A stretch of 64,000 nt of DNA from positions 2,466,501 through 2,530,500 of the forward strand of contig NZ_CAKLBX010000001.1 of assembly GCF_920987055.1 (NCBI RefSeq), given 5' to 3'. The stretch is from Novosphingobium sp. CECT 9465 (lineage in GTDB: Bacteria; Pseudomonadota; Alphaproteobacteria; Sphingomonadales; Sphingomonadaceae). Below are positions 30,038-39,915 of the stretch, in pieces. The notes below the pieces were generated by a model. The model saw only the letters and a list, made by a program, of their open reading frames with translations, ran no database searches and was not told the origin of the DNA. Within the stretch, counting starts at the first letter, position 1, and each line of letters opens with the position of its first letter. Made by a program: the position numbers and the translations under genes.

Positions 30038-30066
30038 TTGCGACGGCAACCGGGGTCCCCTATTTA
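30038..30066 (+). promoter_or_regulatory. Candidate promoter of the small RNA
   Basis: TTGCGA (30038-30043), 17 bases, TATTTA (30061-30066), with a predicted start near 30073. It sits between the sapC terminator and the orphan terminator at 30145-30175, so something must be transcribed from here for that terminator to have a purpose. Confidence 0.45.
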
Positions 30067-30072
30067 GGAGTC

Positions 30073-30175
30073 GTTGCGTTGCGGCTCCCCTCATGGCCCA
30101 GCGTAACTGGTGCACCTTCGGTGCACCTCCTCCCTGAACCTTGGCCACCTGGAGCACGTCTCCAGGTGGTTTTTT
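30073..30175 (+). ncRNA. Candidate trans-acting small RNA with anti-Shine-Dalgarno motif
   Basis: About 100 bases between a promoter-like pair and a strong terminator, with no coding frame. Predicted structure is a first stem GTTGCG/CGTAAC whose loop holds CTCCCCTC, a second hairpin GGTGCACC-TTC-GGTGCACC (30109-30127), an unpaired CTCCTCCCTGAACCTTGG (30128 onward), then the terminator hairpin. CCUCCUCCC-type segments exposed between hairpins are a known feature of alphaproteobacterial sRNAs that block ribosome binding sites (suhB/mmgR-like and CcsR-like groups). The family match is from memory and needs a covariance search. Confidence 0.6.
30145..30175 (+). terminator. Strong rho-independent terminator of the small RNA
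   Basis: CCACCTGGAG (30145-30154), loop CACGT, CTCCAGGTGG (30160-30169), followed by TTTTTT. The perfect 10-bp stem and the T-run put it among the best terminators in the window, and no protein gene on the plus strand precedes it after the sapC terminator. Confidence 0.9.
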
Positions 30176-30195
30176 CGTGGCCAGTCCGAAACTTG

Positions 30196-31158
30196 CTATT
30201 CAGCGGCAGCGCGCCAGCGCCCGCGATCGGACGTGCGGCCCATGTCGGCCACATCAACCGCAAGCCTGCGCACCAGTCCGATCAACAGGTCGACCGTCGC
30301 GCCAAATCCGGCCCCAGGCTCGGCGAGCCGTGCGTCCAGATAGCAGGTGCGGTCGATCTCAAGCTGAAGACAATGGAGGCCTTCCAGCCGCCGGGCATGC
30401 CGTTCCAGCACATAGCCGCCGGCATAAGGTTGATTGTGAGCGGCGCGACGGGCCGATTCGGAAAGAACGGTGAATGCCGTGCCGATGATGCCGCCGTCAC
30501 ATGAAGCGCCGAATCGGTCACCGATAACGAACTCCGGCGCCCCTTCCCCCGGCGATCGGACTGCGAGCGGCGGCATCGAGTGCAGATCGATCAGCAGCAC
30601 TGCCCCCCAGCGATCGCGAATCTGTTCGAGCGTGGTGGCAAGCGCGCTATGATAGGTCTGGTGAATGGCGCCAATGCGTTCCTGAAGTTCTGCATGGTCC
30701 ATGCGTCGCTTCCACAATTCCCCCAAGCCCGGCAGACGGCGTGGCACCAGCCCCAGGCCACTGCGGGCACGGCGTCCGAACGTGCTTGGCGTGGCCGAAG
30801 CGTCCGCCGGCAGACCGCCCATCATCTCCCAGTCAACATCGTCACACGACCGGTTGAGATCGAGCATGGCGCGCGGTGCATGTGCCACCAGCAGCGCGGC
30901 GCCAGTCTCACGCGAGACGGCTTCGCCCAGCAGGTCGGCGTAGCGATCTTCAAGACGGGGCGCTGCAAATGCCGGGTGGCGCATCCGGTCGAGCAGCGAT
31001 TTGGCATAGGCCCGTCCGGCGTGAGGCACGGCGATCACGACCGGTATCGGGGATGGATCGCGTGTTTTCAATGAATAGGCCGGGACACCGGGATTGCCGG
31101 GTATCCACCCGCCTTGCACCAGCGTCGAATCTCCCGCTTGCTTGCCAAACTCCTGCAT
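30196..31158 (-). CDS. N-formylglutamate amidohydrolase family protein
   Basis: Metal-dependent amidohydrolase of the FGase family (PF05013), which releases formate from N-formylglutamate in histidine breakdown, or acts in related pathways. The 320 residues include VIAVPHAGRAY, RLEDRYADLL, ALLVAHAPRAMLDLNR, LLIDLHSMP and a C-terminal LQLEIDRTCYLD. No hut genes are adjacent, so the exact substrate is uncertain. I use the ATG at 31158. A TTG five codons upstream is possible. It is divergent from cpdR. Confidence 0.85.
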   Translation of the reverse strand: MQEFGKQAGDSTLVQGGWIPGNPGVPAYSLKTRDPSPIPVVIAVPHAGRAYAKSLLDRMRHPAFAAPRLEDRYADLLGEAVSRETGAALLVAHAPRAMLDLNRSCDDVDWEMMGGLPADASATPSTFGRRARSGLGLVPRRLPGLGELWKRRMDHAELQERIGAIHQTYHSALATTLEQIRDRWGAVLLIDLHSMPPLAVRSPGEGAPEFVIGDRFGASCDGGIIGTAFTVLSESARRAAHNQPYAGGYVLERHARRLEGLHCLQLEIDRTCYLDARLAEPGAGFGATVDLLIGLVRRLAVDVADMGRTSDRGRWRAAAE

Positions 31159-31305
31159 GACCAAATCGTGCAACCGATTCGCGCCGAAGTCAAAAAAGTG
31201 CGATGCCGAAGACTGCAGAATGTTAACCCCGTCAGGTTATGACGTGTTGCTCAGGCGGCGCGCAGATGCCGCGATGTGACTCATACAAACATGCAAAGGT
31301 TGGCC

Positions 31306-31689
31306 ATGATCCGGATCCTGCTCGCCGAAGATGAAGAGGCGATGCGCACTTACCTTTCACGCGCGTTGGAAAATGCCGGATTCTCCGTCGCTTCGGTGGA
31401 TCGTGGTACGGCGGCAATCCCGCTTCTGGAACAGGAGCACTTCGACCTCCTGCTCTCGGACATCGTCATGCCGGAAATGGACGGCATCGAACTCGCGCAG
31501 CGCTGCGCTGAAATCAGCCCGACCACGAAAGTCATGTTCATCACGGGATTCGCGGCGGTAACCCTGAAGGCGAACCGCGAGGCACCGCAGGCGCGCGTAT
31601 TGTCCAAACCGTTCCATCTCAAGGATCTGGTCCTGGAGGTTGAGCGCATTTTCGAAGATGCCGCCTTTGCGGGGTCGCACAAGCCGTGA
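31306..31689 (+). CDS. cpdR: CpdR-type single-domain response regulator
   Basis: In Caulobacter CpdR acts as an adaptor that brings ClpXP to substrates at the pole when unphosphorylated, controlling cell cycle proteolysis including PdeA and, with RcdA/PopA, CtrA. The 127-residue receiver domain has the acid pocket LLAEDEE, phospho-acceptor Asp52 in LLLSDIVMPEMDG, MFITGFAAV and LSKPFHLKDL, the last three typical of CpdR rather than general CheY proteins. There is no output domain. The ATG at 31306 is preceded by AAGGTTGG. A TTAACC element at 31223-31228 upstream is only a partial match to CtrA sites. Confidence 0.88.
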   Translation: MIRILLAEDEEAMRTYLSRALENAGFSVASVDRGTAAIPLLEQEHFDLLLSDIVMPEMDGIELAQRCAEISPTTKVMFITGFAAVTLKANREAPQARVLSKPFHLKDLVLEVERIFEDAAFAGSHKP

Positions 31690-31737
31690 ATTGCAGCGCA
31701 TCGGAATGTTCCACGCCCGAAGGTTGCAAATACCCCC

Positions 31738-31766
31738 TTGCCTTGGCCAGATGCCGGGGCTAATGG
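31738..31766 (+). promoter_or_regulatory. Candidate tRNA-Val promoter
   Basis: TTGCCT (31738-31743), 17 bases, TAATGG (31761-31766), about 57 bases before the mature tRNA. It fits the window's TTGxxx-N17-TAxxGG pattern. Confidence 0.35.
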
Positions 31767-31823
31767 GCCGCTTCCCGAAGGCGTCAGGGACAACCTGTCC
31801 GCCACCGGGACGCATGATGGTGC

Positions 31824-31898
31824 GGGCGTATAGCTCAGTGGTAGAGCACTATGTTGACATCGTAGGGGTCGCAAGTTCAATCCTTGCTACGCCCACCA
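31824..31898 (+). tRNA. tRNA-Val (GAC anticodon)
   Basis: All arms fold: acceptor GGGCGTA/TACGCCC, D arm GCTC-AGTGGTA-GAGC, anticodon arm CTATG-TTGACAT-CGTAG with anticodon GAC at 31856-31858, five-base variable loop, T arm GCAAG-TTCAATC-CTTGC. CCA is encoded (31896-31898). Length is 75 bases with CCA. It reads GUC and, by wobble, GUU valine codons. Confidence 0.96.
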
Positions 31899-31910
31899 TC
31901 GGCACGAAAA

Positions 31911-31931
31911 CCCCGCTACGGCGGGGTTTTT
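31911..31931 (+). terminator. Terminator of tRNA-Val
   Basis: CCCCGC (31911-31916), loop TACG, GCGGGG (31921-31926), then TTTTT. It begins 12 bases after the CCA end. Confidence 0.88.
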
Positions 31932-32024
31932 CATTTGCGGCCCGCTGGAACGATCCCGCCCTGCCCGCCCCCTCGGCCAAGCGCTGGCGCTTTACCCGCC
32001 GCCCATACCATTTTAGCGCGGCTT

Positions 32025-32053
32025 CTTGCGCAGACGCGCCTCTCTGCTAAGGG
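32025..32053 (+). promoter_or_regulatory. Candidate icd promoter
   Basis: CTTGCGC (from 32025) and TAAGGG (32048-32053) with 16-17 bases between them. The -10 is identical to those proposed for the atp and str operons. It is 41 bases before the icd ATG. Confidence 0.45.
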
Positions 32054-32094
32054 AAAACGCAACTTATCTCCCCAGCTTGAAAGACAGGACGGAC

Positions 32095-33318
32095 ATGGCG
32101 AAGATCAAGGTAAAAAACCCGGTCGTCGAAATCGACGGCGACGAAATGACCCGGATTATCTGGGAATGGATCCGCGAACGCCTGATCCTTCCTTACCTTG
32201 ATATCGATCTCAAATATTACGACCTCTCGGTCCAGAAGCGTGACGAGACGGGCGACCAGATCACGATCGATTCCGCCAATGCCATCAAGCAGTATGGCGT
32301 AGGCGTGAAGTGCGCCACGATCACGCCTGACGAACAGCGCGTCGAGGAATTCAATCTCAAGTCGATGTGGAAGTCGCCCAACGGCACGATCCGCAATATC
32401 CTTGGCGGTGTGGTGTTCCGCGAACCGATCGTGATCCAGAACGTGCCTCGCCTGGTTCCGGGCTGGACCGATCCGATCGTGGTTGGCCGTCATGCCTATG
32501 GCGATCAGTATCGCGCCACCGATTTCCTCGTGCCCGGTCCCGGCAAGCTGCGCCTCGTCTGGGAAGGCGACAATGGCGAAGTCATCGATCGCGAAGTGTT
32601 CAAGTATCCTTCGGCAGGCGTTGCCATGGCGATGTACAACCTTGACGATTCGATCCGCGACTTCGCGCGCGCCAGCCTCAACTACGGTCTCAACCTCGGC
32701 TGGCCGGTTTACCTGTCGACCAAGAACACCATCCTCAAGGCCTATGACGGCCGGTTCAAGGACCTGTTCCAGGAAGTGTTCGACACCGAAGGCTTCAAGG
32801 AAAAGTTCGCCGCAGCCGGCATCGTCTACGAACATCGCCTGATCGACGACATGGTCGCATCGGCGCTCAAGTGGTCGGGCAAGTTCGTCTGGGCATGCAA
32901 AAACTATGATGGTGACGTACAGTCCGATACCGTGGCGCAGGGCTTCGGCTCGCTCGGCCTGATGACTTCGGTGCTGATGACCCCGGATGGCAAGACGGTC
33001 GAAGCCGAAGCGGCTCACGGCACCGTCACGCGTCACTACCGTCAGCACCAGCAGGGCAAGCAGACCTCGACCAACCCCATCGCGTCGATCTTCGCCTGGA
33101 CGCGCGGCCTGATGTATCGTGGCAAGTTCGACGAAACCCCCGAAGTGGTGAAGTTCGCCGAAACGCTGGAGCGCGTCTGCATCGAAACCGTCGAAAGCGG
33201 CAAGATGACCAAGGATCTCGCCCTGCTCATCGGTCCAAGCCAGGCCTGGATGACCACGGAAAAGTTCTTCGAGGCCATCGTCGAGAACCTCGAAGCGGAA
33301 ATGGCGAAGGGGGCGTAA
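32095..33318 (+). CDS. icd: NADP-dependent isocitrate dehydrogenase
   Basis: TCA cycle enzyme converting isocitrate to 2-oxoglutarate. The 407-residue protein begins [20 protein letters not shown], which marks the eukaryote-like dimeric IDH family used by alphaproteobacteria rather than the E. coli type. Substrate residues are in [12 protein letters not shown] and metal/NADP parts in [23 protein letters not shown] and [12 protein letters not shown]. The ATG at 32095 follows AGGACGG by 3 bases. Flanked by its own promoter and terminator. Confidence 0.96.
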   Translation: MAKIKVKNPVVEIDGDEMTRIIWEWIRERLILPYLDIDLKYYDLSVQKRDETGDQITIDSANAIKQYGVGVKCATITPDEQRVEEFNLKSMWKSPNGTIRNILGGVVFREPIVIQNVPRLVPGWTDPIVVGRHAYGDQYRATDFLVPGPGKLRLVWEGDNGEVIDREVFKYPSAGVAMAMYNLDDSIRDFARASLNYGLNLGWPVYLSTKNTILKAYDGRFKDLFQEVFDTEGFKEKFAAAGIVYEHRLIDDMVASALKWSGKFVWACKNYDGDVQSDTVAQGFGSLGLMTSVLMTPDGKTVEAEAAHGTVTRHYRQHQQGKQTSTNPIASIFAWTRGLMYRGKFDETPEVVKFAETLERVCIETVESGKMTKDLALLIGPSQAWMTTEKFFEAIVENLEAEMAKGA

Positions 33319-33339
33319 CCGGCTCTCACCGTCACACAC

Positions 33340-33376
33340 AAAAGGCCCCGGTTCGCGCCGGGGCCTTTTTGTTTTT
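33340..33376 (+). terminator. Terminator of icd
   Basis: AAAGGCCCCGG (ending 33351) pairs with CCGGGGCCTTT (33358-33368) across TTCGCG, and is followed by a T-rich run (TTTTTGTTTTTT). It begins about 20 bases after the icd stop. Confidence 0.92.
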
Positions 33377-33438
33377 TGATAACAGTTCTAAACGCGTTTC
33401 ACCGTGACACACGCGACCCCCTTCCCTAACCTTCGGGT

Positions 33439-35220
33439 ATGGCAGGCAATCTCGAACCGACTACCGCACTTTCCGACGTACTGGTGGTTCTTGGAGCAGC
33501 CGGAATCGTCATCCCGGCCTTTGCCCGTCTGCGCATCACGCCGATCATCGGGTTCATTCTGGTCGGGCTTGCCGTAGGACCTTTCGGGCTTGGTTCGCTG
33601 GTAAGCCAATATCCCTGGCTCTATCATGTCACGATAACCGATCAGGCCGCGATCACGCCATTTGCCGAATTCGGCATCATCCTGCTCCTGTTCGAGATCG
33701 GCCTCGAACTGTCCTTCAATCGCCTGTGGGACATGCGCCGCCTTGTATTCGGGCTGGGCGCGATGGAACTGGGCCTATCGGCGCTGCTGCTTTCCGGCGC
33801 GCTGATCGCCACGGGGCTGCCGATCAGCGGCGCATTCGGTCTTGGGCTGGCGCTTGCGCTTTCCTCGACCGCGCTTGTCCTGCCGATTTCCGGGACCCAA
33901 GGCCCGGTCGGTCGTGCCGCACTTGCGATGCTGCTGTTCGAAGATATCGCGCTTGTCCCGATCATCTTCCTGCTTGGTGCGTTCGCGCCATATGCCATTG
34001 CCGACGCTGGTCCCAGCCTGGGCGAGACACTGATCTACGGCGCACTGGTGGTCGCAGCGCTGCTCGTGTTCGGCCGCATGCTCCTGCCGCGCCTGTTCGC
34101 GCAGGCCGCGCAGACGAAAAGCCCGGAACTGTTCCTGGCGGCAACGATGCTCGTGGTCATTGCCTCGGCACTGGCCACGTCGATGGTCGGCCTCTCGCCC
34201 ATCATGGGCGCGCTGCTGGCAGGCCTGCTCATCGCAGAAACCGAATACCACACCGAAGTCGAGGCGATTAGCAAGCCGTTCAAGGGCCTCGCGCTTGGCG
34301 TATTCCTCATCACTGTCGGCATGGGAATCGATCTGCGCGTGGTCTGGGCGCAGATCATGCCGCTCACCGCTGCGGTGCTCGGTGTCGTGGTACTCAAGTC
34401 TCTCGTCACCGGCTTTGCCCTGCGCGCGATGGGCAAGAACCGCGCGACCGCGCTCCAGACCGGTATCCTGATGGCCAGCCCATCGGAAACGACACTGATC
34501 GTGCTGACCGCCGCTGCAGAAGCCGCACTGATTGACCGCGAGACCGCGCAATTCTGGCAGATCGTCACCGCAATCGGCCTGACGATCACGCCGATGCTGG
34601 CCAAGCTCGGCGAAACCTGGGCCGGTCGTCTTCACAAGGAACCGGCCGATGCCGGGCAATCGATGCCGGTCGCCGAACCGGAAGGGGACCGCGTGGTCGT
34701 CATGGGGTTCGGCCGCGTCGGCCGCCTGATTTCCGACATGCTGACAGTCCACGGCGCGACCTGGCTTGGCATCGACAGCAATCCGGCGATCGTCAAGGCC
34801 GCGCGCAAGGAGAGTCTCCCGGTCCTGTTCGGCAATGTCGACAGCGAGACCGCAATCCAGCGTCTGGGCCTGGACAATGCCCGCGCGATGATCCTGACGA
34901 TGGACGAACCCGTCCTGATCCTGCGCATGGTCAAGCGCCTGCGCAACGCCCACCCCGATCTGCCGATCATCGTGCGCGCCCGCGATGCCGCCCACGCCGC
35001 CGAACTCTACAAGGCCGGGGCCAGCCACGCGGTGCCCGAAACGCTCGAAAGCTCGCTGCAATTGTCCGAGGCCGTGCTGGTCGATCTTGGGTTCCCGATG
35101 GGACCCGTCATCGCCTCGATCCACGAAAAGCGCGACGAATTCCGCCAGAAGATCAAGGAAGAGGGCGAATTGAACTCGCTGCCAAAGCTGAAATCTGCGT
35201 CTCTGCGAGAACGCGCCTAA
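33439..35220 (+). CDS. KefB/KefC-like monovalent cation:proton antiporter with RCK (TrkA-N) domain
   Basis: The 593-residue protein has a CPA2 antiporter domain of about 12 membrane helices (residues 1-385, including [16 protein letters not shown] and [22 protein letters not shown]), then a cytoplasmic RCK domain beginning [16 protein letters not shown], whose GFGxVG loop binds NAD(H), and ending with an acidic/basic tail. Typical role is K+ or Na+ efflux under electrophile or pH stress. It lacks a KefF/KefG-type partner gene nearby. Its stop overlaps the glsA stop by three bases on the opposite strand. Confidence 0.85.
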   Translation: MAGNLEPTTALSDVLVVLGAAGIVIPAFARLRITPIIGFILVGLAVGPFGLGSLVSQYPWLYHVTITDQAAITPFAEFGIILLLFEIGLELSFNRLWDMRRLVFGLGAMELGLSALLLSGALIATGLPISGAFGLGLALALSSTALVLPISGTQGPVGRAALAMLLFEDIALVPIIFLLGAFAPYAIADAGPSLGETLIYGALVVAALLVFGRMLLPRLFAQAAQTKSPELFLAATMLVVIASALATSMVGLSPIMGALLAGLLIAETEYHTEVEAISKPFKGLALGVFLITVGMGIDLRVVWAQIMPLTAAVLGVVVLKSLVTGFALRAMGKNRATALQTGILMASPSETTLIVLTAAAEAALIDRETAQFWQIVTAIGLTITPMLAKLGETWAGRLHKEPADAGQSMPVAEPEGDRVVVMGFGRVGRLISDMLTVHGATWLGIDSNPAIVKAARKESLPVLFGNVDSETAIQRLGLDNARAMILTMDEPVLILRMVKRLRNAHPDLPIIVRARDAAHAAELYKAGASHAVPETLESSLQLSEAVLVDLGFPMGPVIASIHEKRDEFRQKIKEEGELNSLPKLKSASLRERA

Positions 35221-36182
35221 AACGAACGCGGCTCGAAAACACTCCACCCGGTGCGCTGGACGAGCCGTTCGAGCGCCAAAGTGCCCAGTTGCGAATTGCC
35301 GCTGGCGTTGAGGCCGGGTGACCATACTGCAATACTGGCGACGCCCGGCACGACCGAGAGAATGCCACCGCCCACGCCCGATTTTCCCGGCAGCCCCACA
35401 TGGAATGCGAAATCGCCCGAATTGTCATAGTGTCCGCATGACATCATCAGCGCGTTGATGCGCCGTGCACGACTGGCCGTAACGATGGAGTGGCCGTCCA
35501 CGCGCCCGCCGTCCATCAGGTAACGCCCGGCCATGGCCAGCTCGCGGCAGGTCATCGCGAGCGCGCAGAAGTGGAAATAGACGCCAAGAACCCGCTCCAC
35601 CGGCGCGCGGATATTGCCGAAAGCGCGCATGTAATTGGCCAGCGCCATGTTGCGAAATCCGGTGTCCTGTTCGGCATGGGCCACCGCTTCATCGATCGTG
35701 ATCGATCCTGCCTCGTCGCCCGCCAGCATGCGCACGAAACGCAGCATCTGCCCGATCGCCTCGCGCGGTTCATGCCGCCCAAGCAACACATCGCACAGCA
35801 CGATGGCCCCGGCATTGATGAACGGATTGCGCGGAATGCCATGTTCCGTTTCAAGCTGGACGATGGAATTGAAGGCGCTGCCCGAAGGCTCGCGGCCAAC
35901 GCGCTGCCACAACTGGTCCCCCACTGCACCCAGCGCCTGAGTCAGTGCGAAGACCTTGGAAATCGACTGGATCGAAAAGGCTGCGTCCGCATCTCCGGCC
36001 ACATGAACCGCGCCATCGGCCATGACCACGGCCATGCCGAACCTGTCCGGCGAAACCTGCGCCAGCGGCGGAATGTACGTTGCCACGGTGCCCCGCTCGG
36101 AAACGTCACGCATTTCCGCAGCGATGTCGGCCACGATGCTGGCGATGTCTGGGGCGGCGATGGCGTCCATGGGATTTACCAT
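35217..36182 (-). CDS. glsA: Glutaminase A
   Basis: Hydrolyses glutamine to glutamate and ammonia. The 321-residue serine-dependent enzyme has the beta-lactamase-like fold with catalytic SISK (Ser73, Lys76) and [21 protein letters not shown], and [13 protein letters not shown] use the ATG at 36182. The frame extends upstream into alaS but without support. It is 13 bases downstream of alaS on the same strand, so alaS-glsA is probably one transcript. Confidence 0.93.
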   Translation of the reverse strand: MVNPMDAIAAPDIASIVADIAAEMRDVSERGTVATYIPPLAQVSPDRFGMAVVMADGAVHVAGDADAAFSIQSISKVFALTQALGAVGDQLWQRVGREPSGSAFNSIVQLETEHGIPRNPFINAGAIVLCDVLLGRHEPREAIGQMLRFVRMLAGDEAGSITIDEAVAHAEQDTGFRNMALANYMRAFGNIRAPVERVLGVYFHFCALAMTCRELAMAGRYLMDGGRVDGHSIVTASRARRINALMMSCGHYDNSGDFAFHVGLPGKSGVGGGILSVVPGVASIAVWSPGLNASGNSQLGTLALERLVQRTGWSVFEPRSF

Positions 36183-36195
36183 CGCACGAAGCCCT

Positions 36196-38841
36196 TCACC
36201 CTGCCAGCACAGCCTTCGCCGCGGCAACCGCATCGGCAGCCTTGGCCCCATCCGGCCCGCCGCCCTGCGCCATGTCTGCACGGCCACCGCCGCCCTTGCC
36301 GCCCAGCGCCGCGACGCCCGCGCGCACCAGATCGACGGCGCTGACCTTGCCCACAAGGTCCTCGGTCACCGCAGCGGCAATGCTCGCCTTGCCCTCGTTC
36401 ACCGCGACGATCACCGCCACGCCTGAACCCATGCGCTGCTTGGCCTGGTCGAGAAGCCCGCGCAGGTCCTTGGGGTCCAATCCTTCGAGCACCTGCCCGG
36501 AGAACTTCACCCCGCCCACGTCTTCGTCGGCGTGTTCGGATTTGGCCGAACCACCGCCCAGTGCCAGCGCCTTCTTTGCCTCGGCAAGTTCGCGCTCCAG
36601 CTTCTTGCGTTCGTCCATCAGCGCGGCCACGCGCGCCTCGACATCCTCAGGCGTCGTGCGCAGAAGCGATGCCGTGTTTTTCAGCGCCTCCTCGCGCGCG
36701 ATAAACCATTTGCGCGCGCCTTCGCCCGTCAGCGCCTCGATACGCCGCACACCCGAAGATACTGCGCTTTCCGACACTATGCGGAACACCCCGATATCGC
36801 CCAGCGCACGTACGTGCGTGCCGCCGCATAGCTCTACGGAATAGTGCTTGTCCGTCGCACGCCCCATGCTGAGCACACGGACCTCATCGCCGTACTTTTC
36901 ACCGAACAGCGCCATGGCACCCGCCTCGATGGCATCATCCGGCGTCATCAGGCGCGTGGATACGGTCTCATTGGCGCGGATTTCCGCGTTCACTTCGGCC
37001 TCGATCGCAGCAATATCGTCGGCGGTAAGCGCTGTCGGCTGCGAGAAATCGAAGCGCAACCGTTCAGCCGCGACCAGCGACCCCTTCTGCGTCACATGCC
37101 CGCCAAGACGGTTGCGCAGCGCGGCGTGAAGCAGGTGTGTGGCCGAATGGTTCGCGCGGATCGCATCGCGGCGCTCCACATCGATATCCAGTTTCACCAC
37201 ATCGCCGACCTTGATCGTGCCTGCGTCAACTTTGGCATTATGCGCGTGAAGACGTCCGAGAGGCTTGGCCGTATCTGTGACAGTCAGCGCAAGGCCGTCT
37301 GCTCCGGTGATCGTGCCCGCATCGCCGGTCTGGCCGCCACTCTCGCCATAGAATGGGGTCTGGTTGACGATCACGGTGACGGTTTCGCCAGCGCCGACGG
37401 ATTCGACTTCCTTGCCGTCCTTCACCAGCGCGACGACTTGCGCCTCTCCGGTCGTCGCGGTGTAGCCGGTGAACTCGGTCGCGCCGACGCGCTCGGCGAT
37501 GTCGAACCACACGTCGCCGTCGGCAGCCTGGCCCGACCCCTTCCACGCAGCCCGCGCCGCTGCTTTCTGCTGCGCCATGGCCGCATCGAAGCCTTCACGG
37601 TCCACGCTGATTCCGCGCGCGCGCAGCGCGTCCTCGGTCAGGTCATAAGGGAAACCGTAAGTGTCATAGAGCTTGAATGCGGTTTCGCCGGGAAGTTTGT
37701 CGCCCTCTCCCAGCGCGCCCGTGGTTTCGTCGAGCAGCTTCAGGCCGTTCGAAAGGGTGCGGCGGAACTGCACTTCCTCGCGCAGCAGCGTTTCTTCGAT
37801 CAGCGGCTGCGCACGGCCCAGTTCAGGGTAGGCGGCGCCCATTTCGGCAACCAGCGCCGGCACCAGACGGTGCATCAGCGGATCGCGCGCGCCCAGCAAG
37901 TGCGCGTGACGCATCGCGCGGCGCATGATCCGGCGCAGCACGTAACCGCGCCCTTCGTTCGAAGGCAGTACGCCATCGGCCAGAAGGAAGCTGGTCGAGC
38001 GCAAGTGATCGGCGATCACGCGGTGGCTGGCGCGCTGTTCGCCTTCGGCCTTGACCGAGGTCAGGCTTTCGGAGGCCGCGATCAGCGCCTTGAACGTATC
38101 GGTATCATAGTTGTCATGCTCGCCCTGCAGCACGGCGGCGATGCGCTCCAGGCCCATGCCGGTGTCGATACTGGGCTTGGGCAGGTTGCCGGTGATCTCG
38201 CCCGCAGTCTGTTTGAACTGCATGAAAACAAGGTTCCAGATCTCGATGAAACGGTCCCCGTCCTCTTCCGGCGATCCGGGAGGGCCACCCCATATGTGAT
38301 CGCCATGATCGAAGAATATCTCCGAACACGGGCCGCACGGGCCATCATCGCCCATCGCCCAGAAATTGTCCTTGGTGGCGATGCGGATGATGCGGTCTTC
38401 CGGTAATCCTGCGATCTTCTTCCACAGCTCGAACGCCTCGTCATCGGTGTGATAGACCGTGGCAACCAGCTTTTCTTTCGGCAGGCCCCATTCGCGGGTC
38501 AGCAGCGTCCACGCATGCGTGATCGCCTGCTCCTTGAAGTAATCGCCGAACGAAAAGTTTCCGAGCATCTCGAAGAAGGTGTGATGCCGCGCGGTATAAC
38601 CCACGTTGTCGAGATCGTTGTGCTTGCCACCTGCGCGCACGCACTTCTGCGAGGATGTGGCACGGGGTACGACGCGCGTCTCAAGACCCGTGAATACGTT
38701 CTTGAAAGGCACCATCCCCGCGTTGGTGAACATCAGCGTCGGATCATTATACGGCACCAGCGGTGCGGACTGCACCACATCATGGCCCTGCGAGCCGAAG
38801 TAATCGAGGAAGGACCGGCGGATTTCGTTCGTGGAAGTCAT
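36196..38841 (-). CDS. alaS: Alanyl-tRNA synthetase
   Basis: Charges tRNA-Ala and edits mischarged Ser/Gly. The 881-residue length is normal. The catalytic core holds [16 protein letters not shown] at the start, [13 protein letters not shown], and [10 protein letters not shown]. The editing domain has the zinc ligands HSATHLLH and CGGTH. The C-terminal part includes a coiled coil ([20 protein letters not shown]) and the DHHA1 domain with a Gly-rich [17 protein letters not shown] promoter candidate lies so close that the mRNA could be leaderless. Confidence 0.97.
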   Translation of the reverse strand: MTSTNEIRRSFLDYFGSQGHDVVQSAPLVPYNDPTLMFTNAGMVPFKNVFTGLETRVVPRATSSQKCVRAGGKHNDLDNVGYTARHHTFFEMLGNFSFGDYFKEQAITHAWTLLTREWGLPKEKLVATVYHTDDEAFELWKKIAGLPEDRIIRIATKDNFWAMGDDGPCGPCSEIFFDHGDHIWGGPPGSPEEDGDRFIEIWNLVFMQFKQTAGEITGNLPKPSIDTGMGLERIAAVLQGEHDNYDTDTFKALIAASESLTSVKAEGEQRASHRVIADHLRSTSFLLADGVLPSNEGRGYVLRRIMRRAMRHAHLLGARDPLMHRLVPALVAEMGAAYPELGRAQPLIEETLLREEVQFRRTLSNGLKLLDETTGALGEGDKLPGETAFKLYDTYGFPYDLTEDALRARGISVDREGFDAAMAQQKAAARAAWKGSGQAADGDVWFDIAERVGATEFTGYTATTGEAQVVALVKDGKEVESVGAGETVTVIVNQTPFYGESGGQTGDAGTITGADGLALTVTDTAKPLGRLHAHNAKVDAGTIKVGDVVKLDIDVERRDAIRANHSATHLLHAALRNRLGGHVTQKGSLVAAERLRFDFSQPTALTADDIAAIEAEVNAEIRANETVSTRLMTPDDAIEAGAMALFGEKYGDEVRVLSMGRATDKHYSVELCGGTHVRALGDIGVFRIVSESAVSSGVRRIEALTGEGARKWFIAREEALKNTASLLRTTPEDVEARVAALMDERKKLERELAEAKKALALGGGSAKSEHADEDVGGVKFSGQVLEGLDPKDLRGLLDQAKQRMGSGVAVIVAVNEGKASIAAAVTEDLVGKVSAVDLVRAGVAALGGKGGGGRADMAQGGGPDGAKAADAVAAAKAVLAG

Positions 38842-38848
38842 AGCCTGC

Positions 38849-38877
38849 CGATTAGGCGAGCGTTGGACGTGCTACAA
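38849..38877 (-). promoter_or_regulatory. Candidate alaS promoter next to the start codon
   Basis: On the minus strand TTGTAG (38877-38872), 17 bases, TAATCG (38854-38849). The expected start point would be at or within about two bases of the ATG at 38841. Confidence 0.35.
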
Positions 38878-38884
38878 GCACGTT

Positions 38885-39715
38885 TCATCCATGACTGTAA
38901 TCGGACGTGGCGGTTACCAGCCAGGCCGCTGCAGGAAAGGCGACCTTTTCGCCATCGCAATGCGCCTCGACCAGTTCAAGCAGACGGCTTTCGAAATCTG
39001 CACGATCGGGTTCGGGCAAGGTCCGCATTGCCGATGCTGCAGGACCGATTCGGCGGAACAGTGCCATCGCCTCGGCGACTGCATTCGGCCCTGTTCCTGC
39101 AATATAGGAAAAATCCACAGGAGCGAAAGCAACGTCGCGCCAGCCCGCCATGCACAGACGGACGTGATCCGGTTCGGCAAATGCGAACGGTCCGGGGGCG
39201 AAAGGCCGGGTTTCCGGTTCGGGGGCCTGCGACAGCAACCCCGCAATGGCCGACGCCCAGGCATTCTCGGACGCGGAACGGAAACACGAGAACACAAATC
39301 GCGCTCCCGGTGATGCTGATGCAGCAAGATGCGCAAAAGCCGTCGGCGGGTCGTCGAAGAACATTACCCCGTGGCGGGATATGTACAGATCCGGTGCACC
39401 ATCCGGCGCAATCCATTCGGCGGCGTTTGCCAGGACAAACGACACCCCGGACATGCCGGACGCGCGTGCCTGTGCTGCCTCGACAAGATCGGGCGAAACA
39501 TCGACGCCAGTCACGCAGGTATCCGGCCTTGCAAGCGCGATGGCAATGGCAACCTCTCCCGCGCCACAGCCGACATCTACGATCCTGCGGCCGGGTTCGG
39601 CGGCGATCGCTGCCAGCAGGCGCGGCGTAAGTTCACTGAACGTGATGTCAGTGCGCTGCCATGCGTCCGCCCAGTTGCGGCCCACGCCCCCCTGCCATTG
39701 CGCTTTATCCGTCAT
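38885..39715 (-). CDS. Class I SAM-dependent methyltransferase
   Basis: The 276-residue protein has the SAM-binding motif IVDVGCGAGEVAIAIAL (from residue 45), motif II GVDVSPDLVEAA and a downstream DLYISRHGVMFFDDP segment, as in the UbiE/Coq5-like methyltransferase 11/25 group. The opening QWQGGVGRNWADAWQRTD is common among related alphaproteobacterial proteins of unknown substrate. It stands between alaS and recA but has a distinct spacing (43 bases before alaS), so an operon with alaS is possible but not shown. Confidence 0.78.
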   Translation of the reverse strand: MTDKAQWQGGVGRNWADAWQRTDITFSELTPRLLAAIAAEPGRRIVDVGCGAGEVAIAIALARPDTCVTGVDVSPDLVEAAQARASGMSGVSFVLANAAEWIAPDGAPDLYISRHGVMFFDDPPTAFAHLAASASPGARFVFSCFRSASENAWASAIAGLLSQAPEPETRPFAPGPFAFAEPDHVRLCMAGWRDVAFAPVDFSYIAGTGPNAVAEAMALFRRIGPAASAMRTLPEPDRADFESRLLELVEAHCDGEKVAFPAAAWLVTATSDYSHG

Positions 39716-39825
39716 GGGTCACTGGTAAGGTCGCGTTGATCGAAGCACAAGTCGCACAAACCCCAACCACTGCGAGGACCAACCGCGCGATCCGCAGCCC
39801 TGCAGATATATGCATATGACAACCA

Positions 39826-39861
39826 AAGCCCGCATGCTCCTGCCGGGGAACACGCGGGCTT
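39826..39861 (-). terminator. Terminator of recA
   Basis: On the minus strand AAGCCCGC pairs with GCGGGCTT (outer positions 39861 and 39826) around a 20-base loop, followed by TGGTTGTC. A second small perfect stem, ACCTGCA (39877-39883) with TGCAGGT (39894-39900), lies between it and the recA stop. Confidence 0.6.
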
Positions 39862-39915
39862 CTGGTTCTGGCTGACACCTGCAAAAATCGAAATGCAGGT
39901 CGTCGCCTTGAAGGA

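Noticed and set aside
31223..31228. TTAACC half-site upstream of cpdR as a CtrA site
   Set aside because: The second TTAA at the right spacing is missing.
36844..38406. A 520-codon open frame opposite alaS
   Set aside because: alaS motifs occupy the other strand completely; the mirror frame has no motif.
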